NCBI GenBank assembly: GCA_002314725.1
Contig: DCGV01000073.1
Location: 1-51,984 of the forward strand
DNA length: 51,984 nt
Direction of reading: 5' to 3'
Origin: Bacteroidales bacterium UBA1769
GTDB lineage: Bacteria > Bacteroidota > Bacteroidia > Bacteroidales > UBA932
Shown in pieces: positions 44,510 through 51,984 of this stretch (position 1 is its first letter; each line of letters starts with the position of its first letter). Made by a program: the position numbers and the translations under genes. The notes under the pieces were generated by a model. That model made no database searches and had not been told where the DNA came from. It saw nothing but the letters and a program-made list of their open reading frames with translations.

Positions 44510-44660
44510 CTAAAGTCTAGAGTCTAGAGTTGAGAGTCTAGAGTATTAACTCTTATCTCTTATCTCTTATCTCTTATCTCTTATCTCTTATCTCTTAACT
44601 CTTAACTCTGGACTCTTAACTCTTAACTCTGGACTCTTAACTCTTAACTATCAACTATCC
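44510..44660. repeat. Heptamer array, locus 3 (argS-rpoD)
   Basis: Left arm of five units from 44510 (CTAAAGT, CTAGAGT, CTAGAGT, TGAGAGT, CTAGAGT), centre ATTA (44545-44548), then 16 right units in perfect 7-bp phase from 44549: ACTCTTA, six TCTCTTA, then mixed ACTCTTA/ACTCTGG, ending ACTATCA and ACTATCC at 44660. The last unit covers the rpoD stop codon (TAG at 44657-44655). Longest array in the window; the run of identical TCTCTTA units points to slippage. Confidence 0.95.
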
Positions 44661-45515
44661 CAAATAACTCTTAAGCAACTTGCTACGTGCGCTGTGACGC
44701 AATCTTCTGATAGCCTTCTCTTTAATTTGTCTAACACGCTCTCTTGTAAGACCAAACTTCTCACCTATCTCTTCAAGAGTCATCTCTTGGCAACCGATAC
44801 CGAAGAAATATCTAACTATATCTCGCTCACGTTCAGTCAAAGTGGACAAAGCACGCTCTATCTCCTTATTAAGAGATTCATTAACAAGTCCTTTATCTGC
44901 ATTTGGAGAGTCAGTATTGACCAGAACGTCAAGCAAGCTATTCTCTTCACCATCAACAAATGGAGCATCAACAGATACATGGCGGCCTGAAACTCTCAAT
45001 GTATCGGCAATTTTCTCCTTTGGAATATCCAACAATTCAGACAGCTCATCAGGAGATGGCATACGTTCATTCTCCTGTTCGAATTTTGAAAGAGCCTTAT
45101 TGATCTTGTTGAGTGAACCTACTTGATTCAATGGAAGACGGACAATTCTTGATTGCTCAGCCAAAGCTTGAAGGATACTCTGACGAATCCACCATACTGC
45201 ATACGAGATGAATTTAAAACCTCTTGTTTCATCAAATTTTTCTGCTGCCTTGATAAGGCCAAGGTTACCTTCATTGATAAGGTCAGGAAGACTGATACCC
45301 TGGTTCTGGTACTGCTTGGCAACGGAAACTACGAATCTCAAATTTGCCTTTGTCAATCTTTCAAGAGCTTCTTGGTCACCTTTTCTAATACGTTGTGCCA
45401 ATTCAACCTCATCTTCTACAGTAATAAGTTCCTCTCTACCAATCTCTTGCAAATATTTATCAAGAGATGCGCTTTCACGGTTGGTGATGGATTTAGTAAT
45501 CTTAAGTTGTCTCAT
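44655..45515 (-). CDS. rpoD: RNA polymerase primary sigma factor RpoD
   Basis: Sigma-70 housekeeping factor of the short Bacteroidota type (286 residues, no region 1.1). Region 1.2 (DKYLQEIGREELIT), region 2 (ANLRFVVSVAKQYQNQGISLPDLINEGNLGLIKA, then KFISYAVWWIRQSI) for -7 recognition, region 3, and region 4 (LTERERDIVRYFFG, LEEIGEKFGLTRERVRQI) are all present. It recognises TAnnTTTG/TTG promoters such as those seen in this window. Confidence 0.97.
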   Translation of the reverse strand: MRQLKITKSITNRESASLDKYLQEIGREELITVEDEVELAQRIRKGDQEALERLTKANLRFVVSVAKQYQNQGISLPDLINEGNLGLIKAAEKFDETRGFKFISYAVWWIRQSILQALAEQSRIVRLPLNQVGSLNKINKALSKFEQENERMPSPDELSELLDIPKEKIADTLRVSGRHVSVDAPFVDGEENSLLDVLVNTDSPNADKGLVNESLNKEIERALSTLTERERDIVRYFFGIGCQEMTLEEIGEKFGLTRERVRQIKEKAIRRLRHSARSKLLKSYLG

Positions 45516-45572
45516 AAAAATTATTTTTCTTCGTCTCTTTATACGAGAAAAAAAGAAAAATGTTTCAACTCC

Positions 45573-45914
45573 TTAAAGATTGTTTTTACCCGCCATCTTA
45601 GCGGCATTTTTGACCAATTCTTTGAGCCCATCTGAAGTAGCTGTTGCTCCTGATACCGCATCGACACCTGTTCCATTAGCCTCTACCATCCTTTCGATAA
45701 GAGAGGTCAACGCGATATCTCCAATGAATTGAGTCTCGTTATGTTGAGTAATAACGACACTTTTAAGAGAATCTTCAGAGAATATTACATCAGCTTTAAT
45801 AACACCACCATATCCCTGTGCTTCAGTGGAATAAGTACCAGGGGTAAATGATAGATTCTTACAACTTGTCGCAATAATCAAAAGTATAAGAAGTGTTATT
45901 TTGACAGTTTTCAT
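45573..45914 (-). CDS. FMN-binding domain lipoprotein
   Basis: 113-residue predicted lipoprotein (lipobox IATSC at ~16-20) with a single FMN-binding (FMN_bind, NqrC/RnfG-like) domain: GTYSTEAQGYGG, then VDAVSGATATSDGL (~85-98), where the Thr in SGATxT would be flavinylated by ApbE. Likely an envelope electron carrier. ATG 45914 chosen; the frame extends to a TTG at 45920. It is 23 bp downstream of the FAH-like gene; no ApbE, Rnf or Nqr genes are nearby. Confidence 0.78.
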   Translation of the reverse strand: MKTVKITLLILLIIATSCKNLSFTPGTYSTEAQGYGGVIKADVIFSEDSLKSVVITQHNETQFIGDIALTSLIERMVEANGTGVDAVSGATATSDGLKELVKNAAKMAGKNNL

Positions 45915-45937
45915 TACCAAAAAGTTAAAAAGGGTTT

Positions 45938-46492
45938 TTACTTTATTTCAAAAGAAAAATCAAAAGAATCAGAAAGTACTTTGACACTATCTCCCTGTTT
46001 CACAGGAACACGATCAAAAGTTTCGAAAGCAATGATATCACCGATACGAAAAGATGTCCTTCGGCTAATGAGAGCTATAAATTCATTAATATATTGGATG
46101 ATAGAGTCATCCACACTCATATCGACAGCATCAGTGCCATTGATCTGTAATCTGCATGAAAATTTATCCAATAAAGTCAATGGTTGGAAATTGAATGGAA
46201 GATAACTGCTTGAATCCAAACAAGTTGCCTCGCAGAATGCAGTAGGGGTTTCACTATTGACAATATTTTCTGCATACAACAACACGCCTGCACAGAACGA
46301 GTCATAATAACGTTCTGCAAACTTTTCCCCAACAGCCTTCCCCGCCTTAATCATCTTAATGAAAACAACCGGAGCTGCAGACAGATCAGTCACGCTATCC
46401 GGTAAGAAATAGTCTTTGGGTTCTTTCTCCAACGTTGTGTCAGGACGGCAATAGTAACCGTCGGAGCAATATGGAACTACAAAAATGTTCAT
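45938..46492 (-). CDS. Fumarylacetoacetate-hydrolase-like protein
   Basis: 184 residues resembling FAH-superfamily enzymes: PVVFIKMIKAGKAVGE is like the Pro-Phe-x-Phe-x-Lys segment, YYDSFCAGVLLYAENI like the metal-binding DYE region (Glu less clear), and GDIIAFETFDRVPVKQGDSV like the C-terminal GD-IA-GT motif. The usual Asp/Glu metal ligands are incomplete, so catalytic activity is doubtful. It lies between the exonuclease (3 bp) and the FMN-binding lipoprotein. Confidence 0.55.
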   Translation of the reverse strand: MNIFVVPYCSDGYYCRPDTTLEKEPKDYFLPDSVTDLSAAPVVFIKMIKAGKAVGEKFAERYYDSFCAGVLLYAENIVNSETPTAFCEATCLDSSSYLPFNFQPLTLLDKFSCRLQINGTDAVDMSVDDSIIQYINEFIALISRRTSFRIGDIIAFETFDRVPVKQGDSVKVLSDSFDFSFEIK

Positions 46493-46495
46493 TCT

Positions 46496-47260
46496 CTATC
46501 TCATCGACAGTTTGATCTCTGTCAATTTACGTTTGGTGTCCAGAGGAAAATCGCCCTCCATCATCCAACTGTAATAACTTGGTTCAGATTTAAGAACTTC
46601 AACGACTGGACGCCCTTTATGTTTGCCAAAGTTGAAAATCGGAATATCCTTATCATTCATTACCATTCGACCGGCATAATCTACGACCTTGTTCTTGCAT
46701 GAGAAGTCAGCCAAAAATGCGATATCATTTTTCAAAGCATCTCCATAACGATCCAATTGGGCCTCAAGAACTTCGTATGTAGCAACAGTATCAGCTTCAG
46801 CCGAGTGTGCATTGGTCAAATCCTTATCGCAATAGAATCTATACGCAGCAACAAGTGTGCGTTGTTCCATCTTGTGAAAGATATTCTGGACATCAACGAG
46901 GTGTCGTTTCCTGAAGTCAAAATCCACATCAGCACGAAGGAACTCCTCCGACAACATAGGGATATCGAATTTCAAGGAGTTATAACCTGCAATATCACAC
47001 CCCTCCATATATTGGGCTAGTGATTTTGCAATCTGCTTGAATGTCGGGCAATCTTTTACATCATCATCCGAGATACCATGTACGGCCTGAGCTTCCGGAG
47101 AGATTGGGATTGTAGGATTGATACGTCTCGTCTTAATCTCCTTCGAACCGTCAGGCATAACTTTCACTAATGAAAGCTCAACGATACGATCTTTCGCCAC
47201 ATTCAAACCTGTACTCTCTATATCGAAGAAAAGTAGAGGATTCTTAAGATTAAGCTGCAT
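46496..47260 (-). CDS. 3'-5' exonuclease, DnaQ/epsilon-like, with C-terminal DUF3820-type domain
   Basis: DEDDh exonuclease domain (LLFFDIEST with the DIE motif at ~10-14, HGISDDDV, YNSLKFDIPML and AHSAEADTVAT near 155-165), likely a proofreading or repair nuclease. Residues ~205-250 (FNFGKHKGRPVVEVLK then YYSWMMEGDFP) form a small domain like DUF3820. 254 residues. It lies 12 bp after dnaN, fitting a replication/repair role. Confidence 0.9.
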   Translation of the reverse strand: MQLNLKNPLLFFDIESTGLNVAKDRIVELSLVKVMPDGSKEIKTRRINPTIPISPEAQAVHGISDDDVKDCPTFKQIAKSLAQYMEGCDIAGYNSLKFDIPMLSEEFLRADVDFDFRKRHLVDVQNIFHKMEQRTLVAAYRFYCDKDLTNAHSAEADTVATYEVLEAQLDRYGDALKNDIAFLADFSCKNKVVDYAGRMVMNDKDIPIFNFGKHKGRPVVEVLKSEPSYYSWMMEGDFPLDTKRKLTEIKLSMR

Positions 47261-47272
47261 ACCTAAAAACTA

Positions 47273-48409
47273 TCAGGCGTTAATCATAACAGGCATCAAC
47301 AATGCTCTCATATTCTCTACAGAGTCACTGTCATCGTCAGCAGAAACGATCAAAATTGCACGTTGCGGATCTGACAATTCAATGCATACGTTAGTGTATG
47401 GCAGATTATTCAAAATCTCTACAAGGAAAGGAGCCTTGAAACCAATCTCCATTTGATCACCGTCATATTGACAGGTGATACTTTCATGTGCCGAAATAGA
47501 GAAACTCAAGTCTTGAGCAGAAACTACAAGTTCATTCAATGAGAGTTTCAATGTAATCTGATTTGAGGCTTGATTAGAGCATACTGAAATACGCTTTACA
47601 ACATTCAACAAATCCTGACGGCCAATGATAAGTTTGTTAGGATTGTTTTTAGGAATAACTGTCTTGTAAGCAGGATAGTTACCTTCAATCAAGCGGCAAA
47701 CCAATACATTACCTTCAAATGAGAAGAATGCATTCTTATTGTTATAAACCACATTCACCACCTCTTCAGGATTGATCTTGGTAAGAATTGACTTAAGGAT
47801 GACAGCCGGTTTCTTATGTAGAATGAATGAAGATTTTTGTGCAACCTGAGCACCTTTAAAATCGTAACAAACAAGCTTATGAGCATCTGATGCTACGAAT
47901 GTAGATGATTCTACGTCCAGGTCAAAGAATATACCGTTCATAACTGGACGGAACTCCTCTTCTGCAGTTGCATATAGAGTGCTGTTAATACCGTTCAACA
48001 ATAACTCTGCAGGTATAGCCATCTTCTCTGACACTTCAGGAACATCTGGTAAAGCAGGGAAATCTGCTGCAGGGAAACATGGCAACTTGGAAGCACCGGT
48101 AGCCCAAGTAATATCAACCATTTGATCACCTTGTTTATTTTTGAAGGTAATAGGTAAATCAGGGAATTCACGTAAAGAATCGGTTAAAAGTTTAGCAGGG
48201 ACAGCAAGTTCACCACCCTCATCAACATTTGCAATCTGAAGATTGGTTTTCAATGTCGTTTCACCATCTGATGCTGTTACTGTCAAAACATTGCCTTTGA
48301 GTTCAAAAAGGAAATTTTCCAAAATGCCTGAGATAGGTTTGCTTGGAATAACCTTAGCGACAGAAAGAAGTCCACCAAGAAGTTCGGAGCTAGATACTGT
48401 AAAGTTCAT
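47273..48409 (-). CDS. dnaN: DNA polymerase III beta subunit (sliding clamp)
   Basis: Ring-shaped processivity clamp. Three repeated clamp domains (~1-120, 120-250, 250-378); FTVSSSELLGGLLSVAKVIPSKP at the N-terminus, EFRPVMNGIFFD in the middle, and a C-terminal end ALLMPVMINA, near the canonical MPMRL tail. 378 residues. It heads an apparent operon dnaN-exonuclease-FAH-FMN and is divergent from htrA. A -7 box TATATTTG lies upstream. Confidence 0.96.
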   Translation of the reverse strand: MNFTVSSSELLGGLLSVAKVIPSKPISGILENFLFELKGNVLTVTASDGETTLKTNLQIANVDEGGELAVPAKLLTDSLREFPDLPITFKNKQGDQMVDITWATGASKLPCFPAADFPALPDVPEVSEKMAIPAELLLNGINSTLYATAEEEFRPVMNGIFFDLDVESSTFVASDAHKLVCYDFKGAQVAQKSSFILHKKPAVILKSILTKINPEEVVNVVYNNKNAFFSFEGNVLVCRLIEGNYPAYKTVIPKNNPNKLIIGRQDLLNVVKRISVCSNQASNQITLKLSLNELVVSAQDLSFSISAHESITCQYDGDQMEIGFKAPFLVEILNNLPYTNVCIELSDPQRAILIVSADDDSDSVENMRALLMPVMINA

Positions 48410-48455
48410 ATATTTAACTGTTTATTATTAATTCTATACAATTGGTCCTAATATG

Positions 48456-48463
48456 CAAATATA
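48456..48463 (-). promoter_or_regulatory. -7 element (TATATTTG) for dnaN
   Basis: Minus-strand TATATTTG, 46 bp before the dnaN ATG. No TTG at 19 bp. Confidence 0.5.
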
Positions 48464-48520
48464 ATAAAAATGGCACATAATTTGTCATATTGAAAAAAGA
48501 ATTTTTAAAATGCAAAAGAG

Positions 48521-49651
48521 ATGAAACGAAACTTAATTATCATACTCCTCAGCGTCATCATATCAGTAGGCGCTTCCTATCCAATAACAAGCAAGATTGT
48601 TGATTCAAAGCTCTCAACACAAGATTTAATTGAAGAGATATCGAACACTCAGAATAATCATGACCAAAACCGTTCAAACAGAACAATAGCCGGATTGACT
48701 GCTACCGGTTTCTGCGACGCTGCAGAAATGGCAGTTCAGACTGTCGTATATGTCAAAGTCGTTCAAAAAGCAAAATATCAATCACAATCTTTTTATGATC
48801 TTATTTTTGGATTTCCACAAACGCCAAAGGATCAGGTCGGTCTAGGGTCAGGAGTTATCATACGGTCAGATGGATATATTGTAACCAATAACCACGTCGT
48901 AAATGGGGCTGACCAGATACAAGTCACCTTGGAGAACAACCAAGTATATGATGCCAAACTCATTGGTACCGATCCGGCAACAGACCTTGCTCTCTTGAAA
49001 ATCGACGCAAAGGATCTGCCTGCCATTGAACTTGGTGATTCCGATGAATTAAGACTTGGAGAGTGGGTTCTTGCTATCGGTAGCCCATACGATTTAAGAT
49101 CGACTATCACTGCCGGTATCGTCAGTGCAAAAGGTCGTTCACTTCCGCAATACGATGGTCAATATAGAGTAGAATCCTTCATTCAGACAGATGCGGCTGT
49201 CAACCCTGGCAACAGTGGTGGAGCCCTTGTAAACGCAGCCGGACAGCTAGTTGGCATCAACACGTCAATTATGTCATTGACAGGATCCTACACAGGATAT
49301 TCATTTGCCGTTCCGGTCAATATCGTAAAAAAGATCACCAATGATTTTATCGAGTATGGCTCTGTCCAACGCGCTTTGCTTGGAATCGGTATTGTAGAAC
49401 TTAATGCAGATGTGGCTAAAAGACTTGGGATTGATCGCGTTGATGGCATATATGTAGCAGAGATTCAACAAGGAAGTGCAGCACAAAAAGGTGGAATCAA
49501 AGTTGGAGATGTAATCACAGAGATCAATCTTAACAAGGTCAAGAATAATGCTGCTGTACAAGAACAGATAAGCAAGCTTCGTCCTGGCGAACAGGCTGTA
49601 GTTACAGTCATCAGGGACGGTGTTCAGAAGGAGATTATCGTGAAATTTTAA
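48521..49651 (+). CDS. HtrA/DegP-family serine protease, one PDZ domain
   Basis: Periplasmic quality-control protease. Signal anchor (~1-22), then trypsin-like domain with His in TNNHVV (~125), Asp in DLALLKI (~155) and Ser in NPGNSGGAL (~231). One PDZ domain (LGIGIVELNADVAKRLG onward, ~285-376). At 376 residues it is the short single-PDZ form. Its TAA is immediately followed by the convergent mltG stop. Confidence 0.94.
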   Translation: MKRNLIIILLSVIISVGASYPITSKIVDSKLSTQDLIEEISNTQNNHDQNRSNRTIAGLTATGFCDAAEMAVQTVVYVKVVQKAKYQSQSFYDLIFGFPQTPKDQVGLGSGVIIRSDGYIVTNNHVVNGADQIQVTLENNQVYDAKLIGTDPATDLALLKIDAKDLPAIELGDSDELRLGEWVLAIGSPYDLRSTITAGIVSAKGRSLPQYDGQYRVESFIQTDAAVNPGNSGGALVNAAGQLVGINTSIMSLTGSYTGYSFAVPVNIVKKITNDFIEYGSVQRALLGIGIVELNADVAKRLGIDRVDGIYVAEIQQGSAAQKGGIKVGDVITEINLNKVKNNAAVQEQISKLRPGEQAVVTVIRDGVQKEIIVKF

Positions 49652-50692
49652 TTATTTCGCTTGATCTTTCTGCCTCTGAGTCAAGGCCTTCTGATATTTT
49701 CTCGCATTTTTAAGATGTTCTGAATATGTAGTTGCGAAAAAATGTTGTCCATCGAAAGTATCCCGTGCACAGAAATAGATGTATGTGTGATGCTGATAGT
49801 TCAAAACAGCATCTAGAGCAGAAATTGGAGGCACGGTTATAGGACCAGGAGGCAACCCTTTGTACTTGTACGTATTGTATGGTGAATCAATCTTAAGATG
49901 CTTATTAAGTATACGCTTGACTGAAGGATCATTCAAAGCGAATTTAACTGTCGGATCGGCTTGAAGAAGCATACCTTTTTTAAGCCGATTTATGTATACA
50001 CCTGCGACTGTTGGCATTTCAGGTTCGTATTTAGTCTCTTCTATTACAATTGAAGCCAATGTACTGACTTCAGCGCGTGACAAGCCTATTTTTTTAGCCT
50101 TTGCAATTCTATCTTCATTCCAGAATGCATCATACTCTCTCTTCATTCTGTCAAGAATCTCCTCTGGCGATGCAGTCCAATAGACTTCATATGTATTGGG
50201 GATAAACATGCCCAGATATGTCTCCTTCGTGAAACCATAAGCAGAAATTTTATCCATGTCTTTAATCGCAGCATCGAAGGCTGTAGAATCAGACATCAAC
50301 TGACTGCCAAATTTTGCAGCAAGAGATTCATAGCTTCTAATATATCCGGAAAGTGTGATATTGACAGGACTTTGCCACCCGAAATGAAGCATCCGGATTA
50401 TTGCTTTATTATTCATTCCCGGGGTAATCAAATAATAGCCCTCCTTATACTCTTCGTCAAGTTTCATTACCTTGGCAGCCAGCTTGAAACTCTTTATATC
50501 CTCTATTGCTTCACTATCAAACACACTTTTTACAAGCTCTTCGTAAGTAGTGGTCGGATAGACTTTTACCACACCACCGCCATTTATGACATTATTCTGA
50601 TTGAATGCCTTGTAGTACACAAAACCTGCTACGAGCCCAACTGCAGCACATAGAATTAATATAACTAGAACAATCTTTGATACTCGTTTCAT
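49652..50692 (-). CDS. mltG: Endolytic murein transglycosylase MltG
   Basis: Membrane-bound lytic transglycosylase cutting nascent glycan strands. TM helix ~8-28, LysM-like region, then the YceG domain: GMFIPNTYEVYWT, VIEETKYEPEMPTVAGVYINRL (catalytic Glu ~218), QADPTVKFAL and YNTYKYKGLPPGPITVPP. 346 residues. It overlaps the upstream glucosaminidase stop as ATGA (50689-50692), so two murein enzymes form one unit. Confidence 0.95.
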   Translation of the reverse strand: MKRVSKIVLVILILCAAVGLVAGFVYYKAFNQNNVINGGGVVKVYPTTTYEELVKSVFDSEAIEDIKSFKLAAKVMKLDEEYKEGYYLITPGMNNKAIIRMLHFGWQSPVNITLSGYIRSYESLAAKFGSQLMSDSTAFDAAIKDMDKISAYGFTKETYLGMFIPNTYEVYWTASPEEILDRMKREYDAFWNEDRIAKAKKIGLSRAEVSTLASIVIEETKYEPEMPTVAGVYINRLKKGMLLQADPTVKFALNDPSVKRILNKHLKIDSPYNTYKYKGLPPGPITVPPISALDAVLNYQHHTYIYFCARDTFDGQHFFATTYSEHLKNARKYQKALTQRQKDQAK

Positions 50693-51633
50693 TTTCTCAG
50701 TTTTATAATACTTCCAGCTTCAGGTTCAATGCCCTTTGGAATCTTATTTATTTTTCTAATGGAATTCAATCTTACACCATAACTTTGGGCTATATCGTAC
50801 AAAGTCTCGCCATCATCCATAACGTGTTTGTCAAGATGTTTCGGAGAGTATTTCTTCTTCTTTTCAATATAGACACGTTCGCCCTTTGACAATTTTTTAT
50901 CTTTAGCAAGATCATTGAATGAAAGCAGTTCCTTTGTAAAAAGATTATACTCCTTCGCAATTTTCTGAAAAGAATCACTCTCTTCTGCTATTATATAGGC
51001 GGCGCCATTTTGAGTGAAGATCTCTCTTTGGAGTGAGATTTGATAAAGAGGGCTCTTCCTTGTCGGTAGAATCTTTACAGGAGTCTGCAATACGGTTGGA
51101 GAAGGAGGCAAAACAATATCCTGATCAAGTGTTACCTTATCATAATTATAAAGTTCGTACTCCTCAATAATCTTGATTAACAGCTGTGGATACTGTGGAT
51201 TGGTTGCATATCCTGCTGCCTTCAATCCGTAAGCCCAACCCTTATAATCTTGAGGGTCAAGGTCAAATAAAGAGGCATAACGTTTACTGTATCTCAAGAA
51301 ATCAGAGTGGTCGGAAAATGACTCTTCAACATTACGATATGCTCTGAAACACTCATTCTTAGCATCGTCATCCTGATAATACTTCTTACCGCTCCATGTG
51401 TGGCACTTTATACCGAAATGATTATTAGCTCTTGTCGCAAGAGATGAGTTGCCGTCACCTGATTCAAGACACCCCTGAGCTAGTGTTATACTGGCCGGAA
51501 TCCCTGAGAGTTCCATCTGCTTGATTGCTATTTCCTTATATGTATCAATATATTCAGCACGAGTCATTCTATGCTCAGATGAAGCAATAAAGGAAACTAG
51601 AATAAAAGTTATAGCGAAGATTAGACGTCTCAT
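50689..51633 (-). CDS. Glucosaminidase with LysM domains
   Basis: Exported murein hydrolase. Signal peptide (~1-18), then an N-acetylmuramoyl-L-alanine/glucosaminidase (FlgJ-like) domain: SGIPASITLAQGCLESGDGNSS, NNHFGIKCH, YRNVEESFSDHSDFL, YATNPQYPQLLIKII. Two C-terminal LysM motifs (~205-255 and ~265-314, DGETLYDIAQSYGVRLNSIRKIN). 314 residues. First gene of the pair with mltG; 43 bp separate it from the SRP RNA. Confidence 0.93.
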   Translation of the reverse strand: MRRLIFAITFILVSFIASSEHRMTRAEYIDTYKEIAIKQMELSGIPASITLAQGCLESGDGNSSLATRANNHFGIKCHTWSGKKYYQDDDAKNECFRAYRNVEESFSDHSDFLRYSKRYASLFDLDPQDYKGWAYGLKAAGYATNPQYPQLLIKIIEEYELYNYDKVTLDQDIVLPPSPTVLQTPVKILPTRKSPLYQISLQREIFTQNGAAYIIAEESDSFQKIAKEYNLFTKELLSFNDLAKDKKLSKGERVYIEKKKKYSPKHLDKHVMDDGETLYDIAQSYGVRLNSIRKINKIPKGIEPEAGSIIKLRK

Positions 51634-51676
51634 GTTGTAAAGATAACACTTTCTTATGGGTCAGGGCACAAAAAAA

Positions 51677-51773
51677 GGGTAAGCTTGATATATCGCACCG
51701 CTACAACCACCTACCCTTGCTGTCTTCCGACCCTGGGGGAGTTCAGTAGGAGCTGGTCGTATATGACTTACCC
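51677..51773 (-). ncRNA. ffs: Bacterial SRP RNA (4.5S-like)
   Basis: Minus-strand ~97-nt RNA with GGGTAAG at the 5' end pairing CTTACCC at the 3' end. The apical conserved region reads CAGGGTCGGAAGACAGCAA, the helix-8 Ffh-binding element (GGAAGAC-AGCA) in its Bacteroidota form. A perfect promoter lies upstream and an 8-T run follows at the 3' end. It binds Ffh to target membrane proteins. Confidence 0.93.
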
Positions 51774-51778
51774 GAATA

Positions 51779-51808
51779 CAAAGTTAGTATTTTTTTAAGA
51801 ATTGACAA
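51779..51808 (-). promoter_or_regulatory. Promoter of the SRP RNA
   Basis: Minus strand TTG (51808-51806), 19-bp spacer, TAACTTTG (51786-51779). Start expected near 51773, the first paired base of the RNA. Confidence 0.85.
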
Positions 51809-51838
51809 TACTCATCCTAATATTTATTCAAAAAGCTG

Positions 51839-51846
51839 TATCTTTG
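51839..51846 (+). promoter_or_regulatory. Plus-strand -7 box (TATCTTTG) facing the right edge
   Basis: TATCTTTG fits TAnnTTTG; it points into the hairpin region and out of the window. No TTG at 19 bp. Confidence 0.35.
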
Positions 51847-51860
51847 GTTGAAATAAAAAT

Positions 51861-51984
51861 ATTCAACTTTCGCAAGTGCGAAAGTTACCATAAATAGAGG
51901 CCTTTAGGCCGTAAGAAAAGTCCCTTCCCTCGGGAAGGGATTTAGGGATGGGGTCAAATATAAAAAGAAAGTGCGGTGGGTAAG
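51861..51984. repeat. Cluster of three inverted repeats at the right edge
   Basis: AACTTTCGCA (51865-51874) and TGCGAAAGTT (51877-51886) form a 10-bp palindrome; GGCCT/AGGCC (51899-51910) a 5-bp one; TCCCTTCCC and GGGAAGGGA (51921-51940) a 9-bp one. No coding frame is seen here. The first copy shares 17 nt with the inverted repeat at 28130-28148. Such sequences look like dispersed REP-like or terminator-like DNA. Confidence 0.6.

Noticed and set aside
44549..44660. CRISPR array
   Set aside because: Units are 7 bp with no unique spacers and no cas genes nearby.
45153..45635. Open frame of 160 residues opposite rpoD
   Set aside because: Fully overlaps the confident rpoD gene and crosses its promoter region; no recognisable domain.

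Overview
The window is a chromosomal segment of a Bacteroidota bacterium, most likely of the order Bacteroidales. The evidence is: low G+C; promoters with TAnnTTTG at -7 (several copies, two with a TTG exactly 19 bp upstream); a short 286-residue primary sigma factor; a Rho with a long charged insertion; lipoproteins with the S-C lipobox typical of the phylum; DUF1573 and DUF4980-type domains; and a 4.5S-like SRP RNA of Bacteroidota type. Almost everything is housekeeping or core metabolism. I see no prophage, insertion sequence, CRISPR array, tRNA or rRNA.

Layout. 1-260: an edge element with a hairpin and a minus-strand open frame running off the window. 260-4709 (+): a secreted alpha/beta hydrolase, then DUF1573 protein, MeaB GTPase and a His-rich 10-TM metal exporter. 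4736-8756 (-): rsfS-ftsH-cdsA-psd. 8820-9554 (+): birA. 9526-13118 (-): dnaA-pepD-rpe, preceded by a very AT-rich gap (possible origin or dnaA regulatory region). 13332-14513 (-): cell-wall amidase; 14591-17266 (+): LptD. 17522-19219 (+): rho. 19342-22760: shikimate genes aroB and an aroE-aroK fusion (-), facing away from aroC (+). 22763-28042 (-): two GH32 fructan hydrolases and a carboxypeptidase-regulatory-like protein. 28304-31084 (+): M16 peptidase. 31190-34470 (+): a TPP riboswitch and thiM-thiE-thiL-thiD. 34467-36514 (-): glycosyltransferase and dihydroorotase. 36566-40487 (-): ClC channel and Tex. 40584-45515 (-): acidic unknown protein; rpoD, argS, ygiQ. 45573-48409 (-): dnaN, 3'-5' exonuclease, FAH-like protein, FMN-binding lipoprotein. 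48521-49651 (+): HtrA protease. 49652-51633 (-): glucosaminidase/LysM and MltG. 51677-51773 (-): SRP RNA.

The most unusual signal is a family of heptanucleotide arrays at three loci. Left-hand units resemble CTAGAGT and right-hand units ACTCTNN, arranged head to head around a 4-nt loop or a terminator. They lie between lptD and rho (17268-17376), between rho and aroE-aroK (19233-19366), and between argS and rpoD (44510-44660). Rho is therefore flanked on both sides. All four genes whose 3' ends touch the arrays stop with TAG in or next to a repeat unit, and the C-terminus of the AroE-AroK fusion is encoded by the repeat. I do not know a described family matching this.

Other points worth a look: the TPP riboswitch P1 helix appears to contain the thiM start codon; the rho leader has a terminator-like hairpin; and a 17-nt sequence just downstream of a predicted -7 box recurs at both 28 kb and 51.9 kb as part of inverted repeats.
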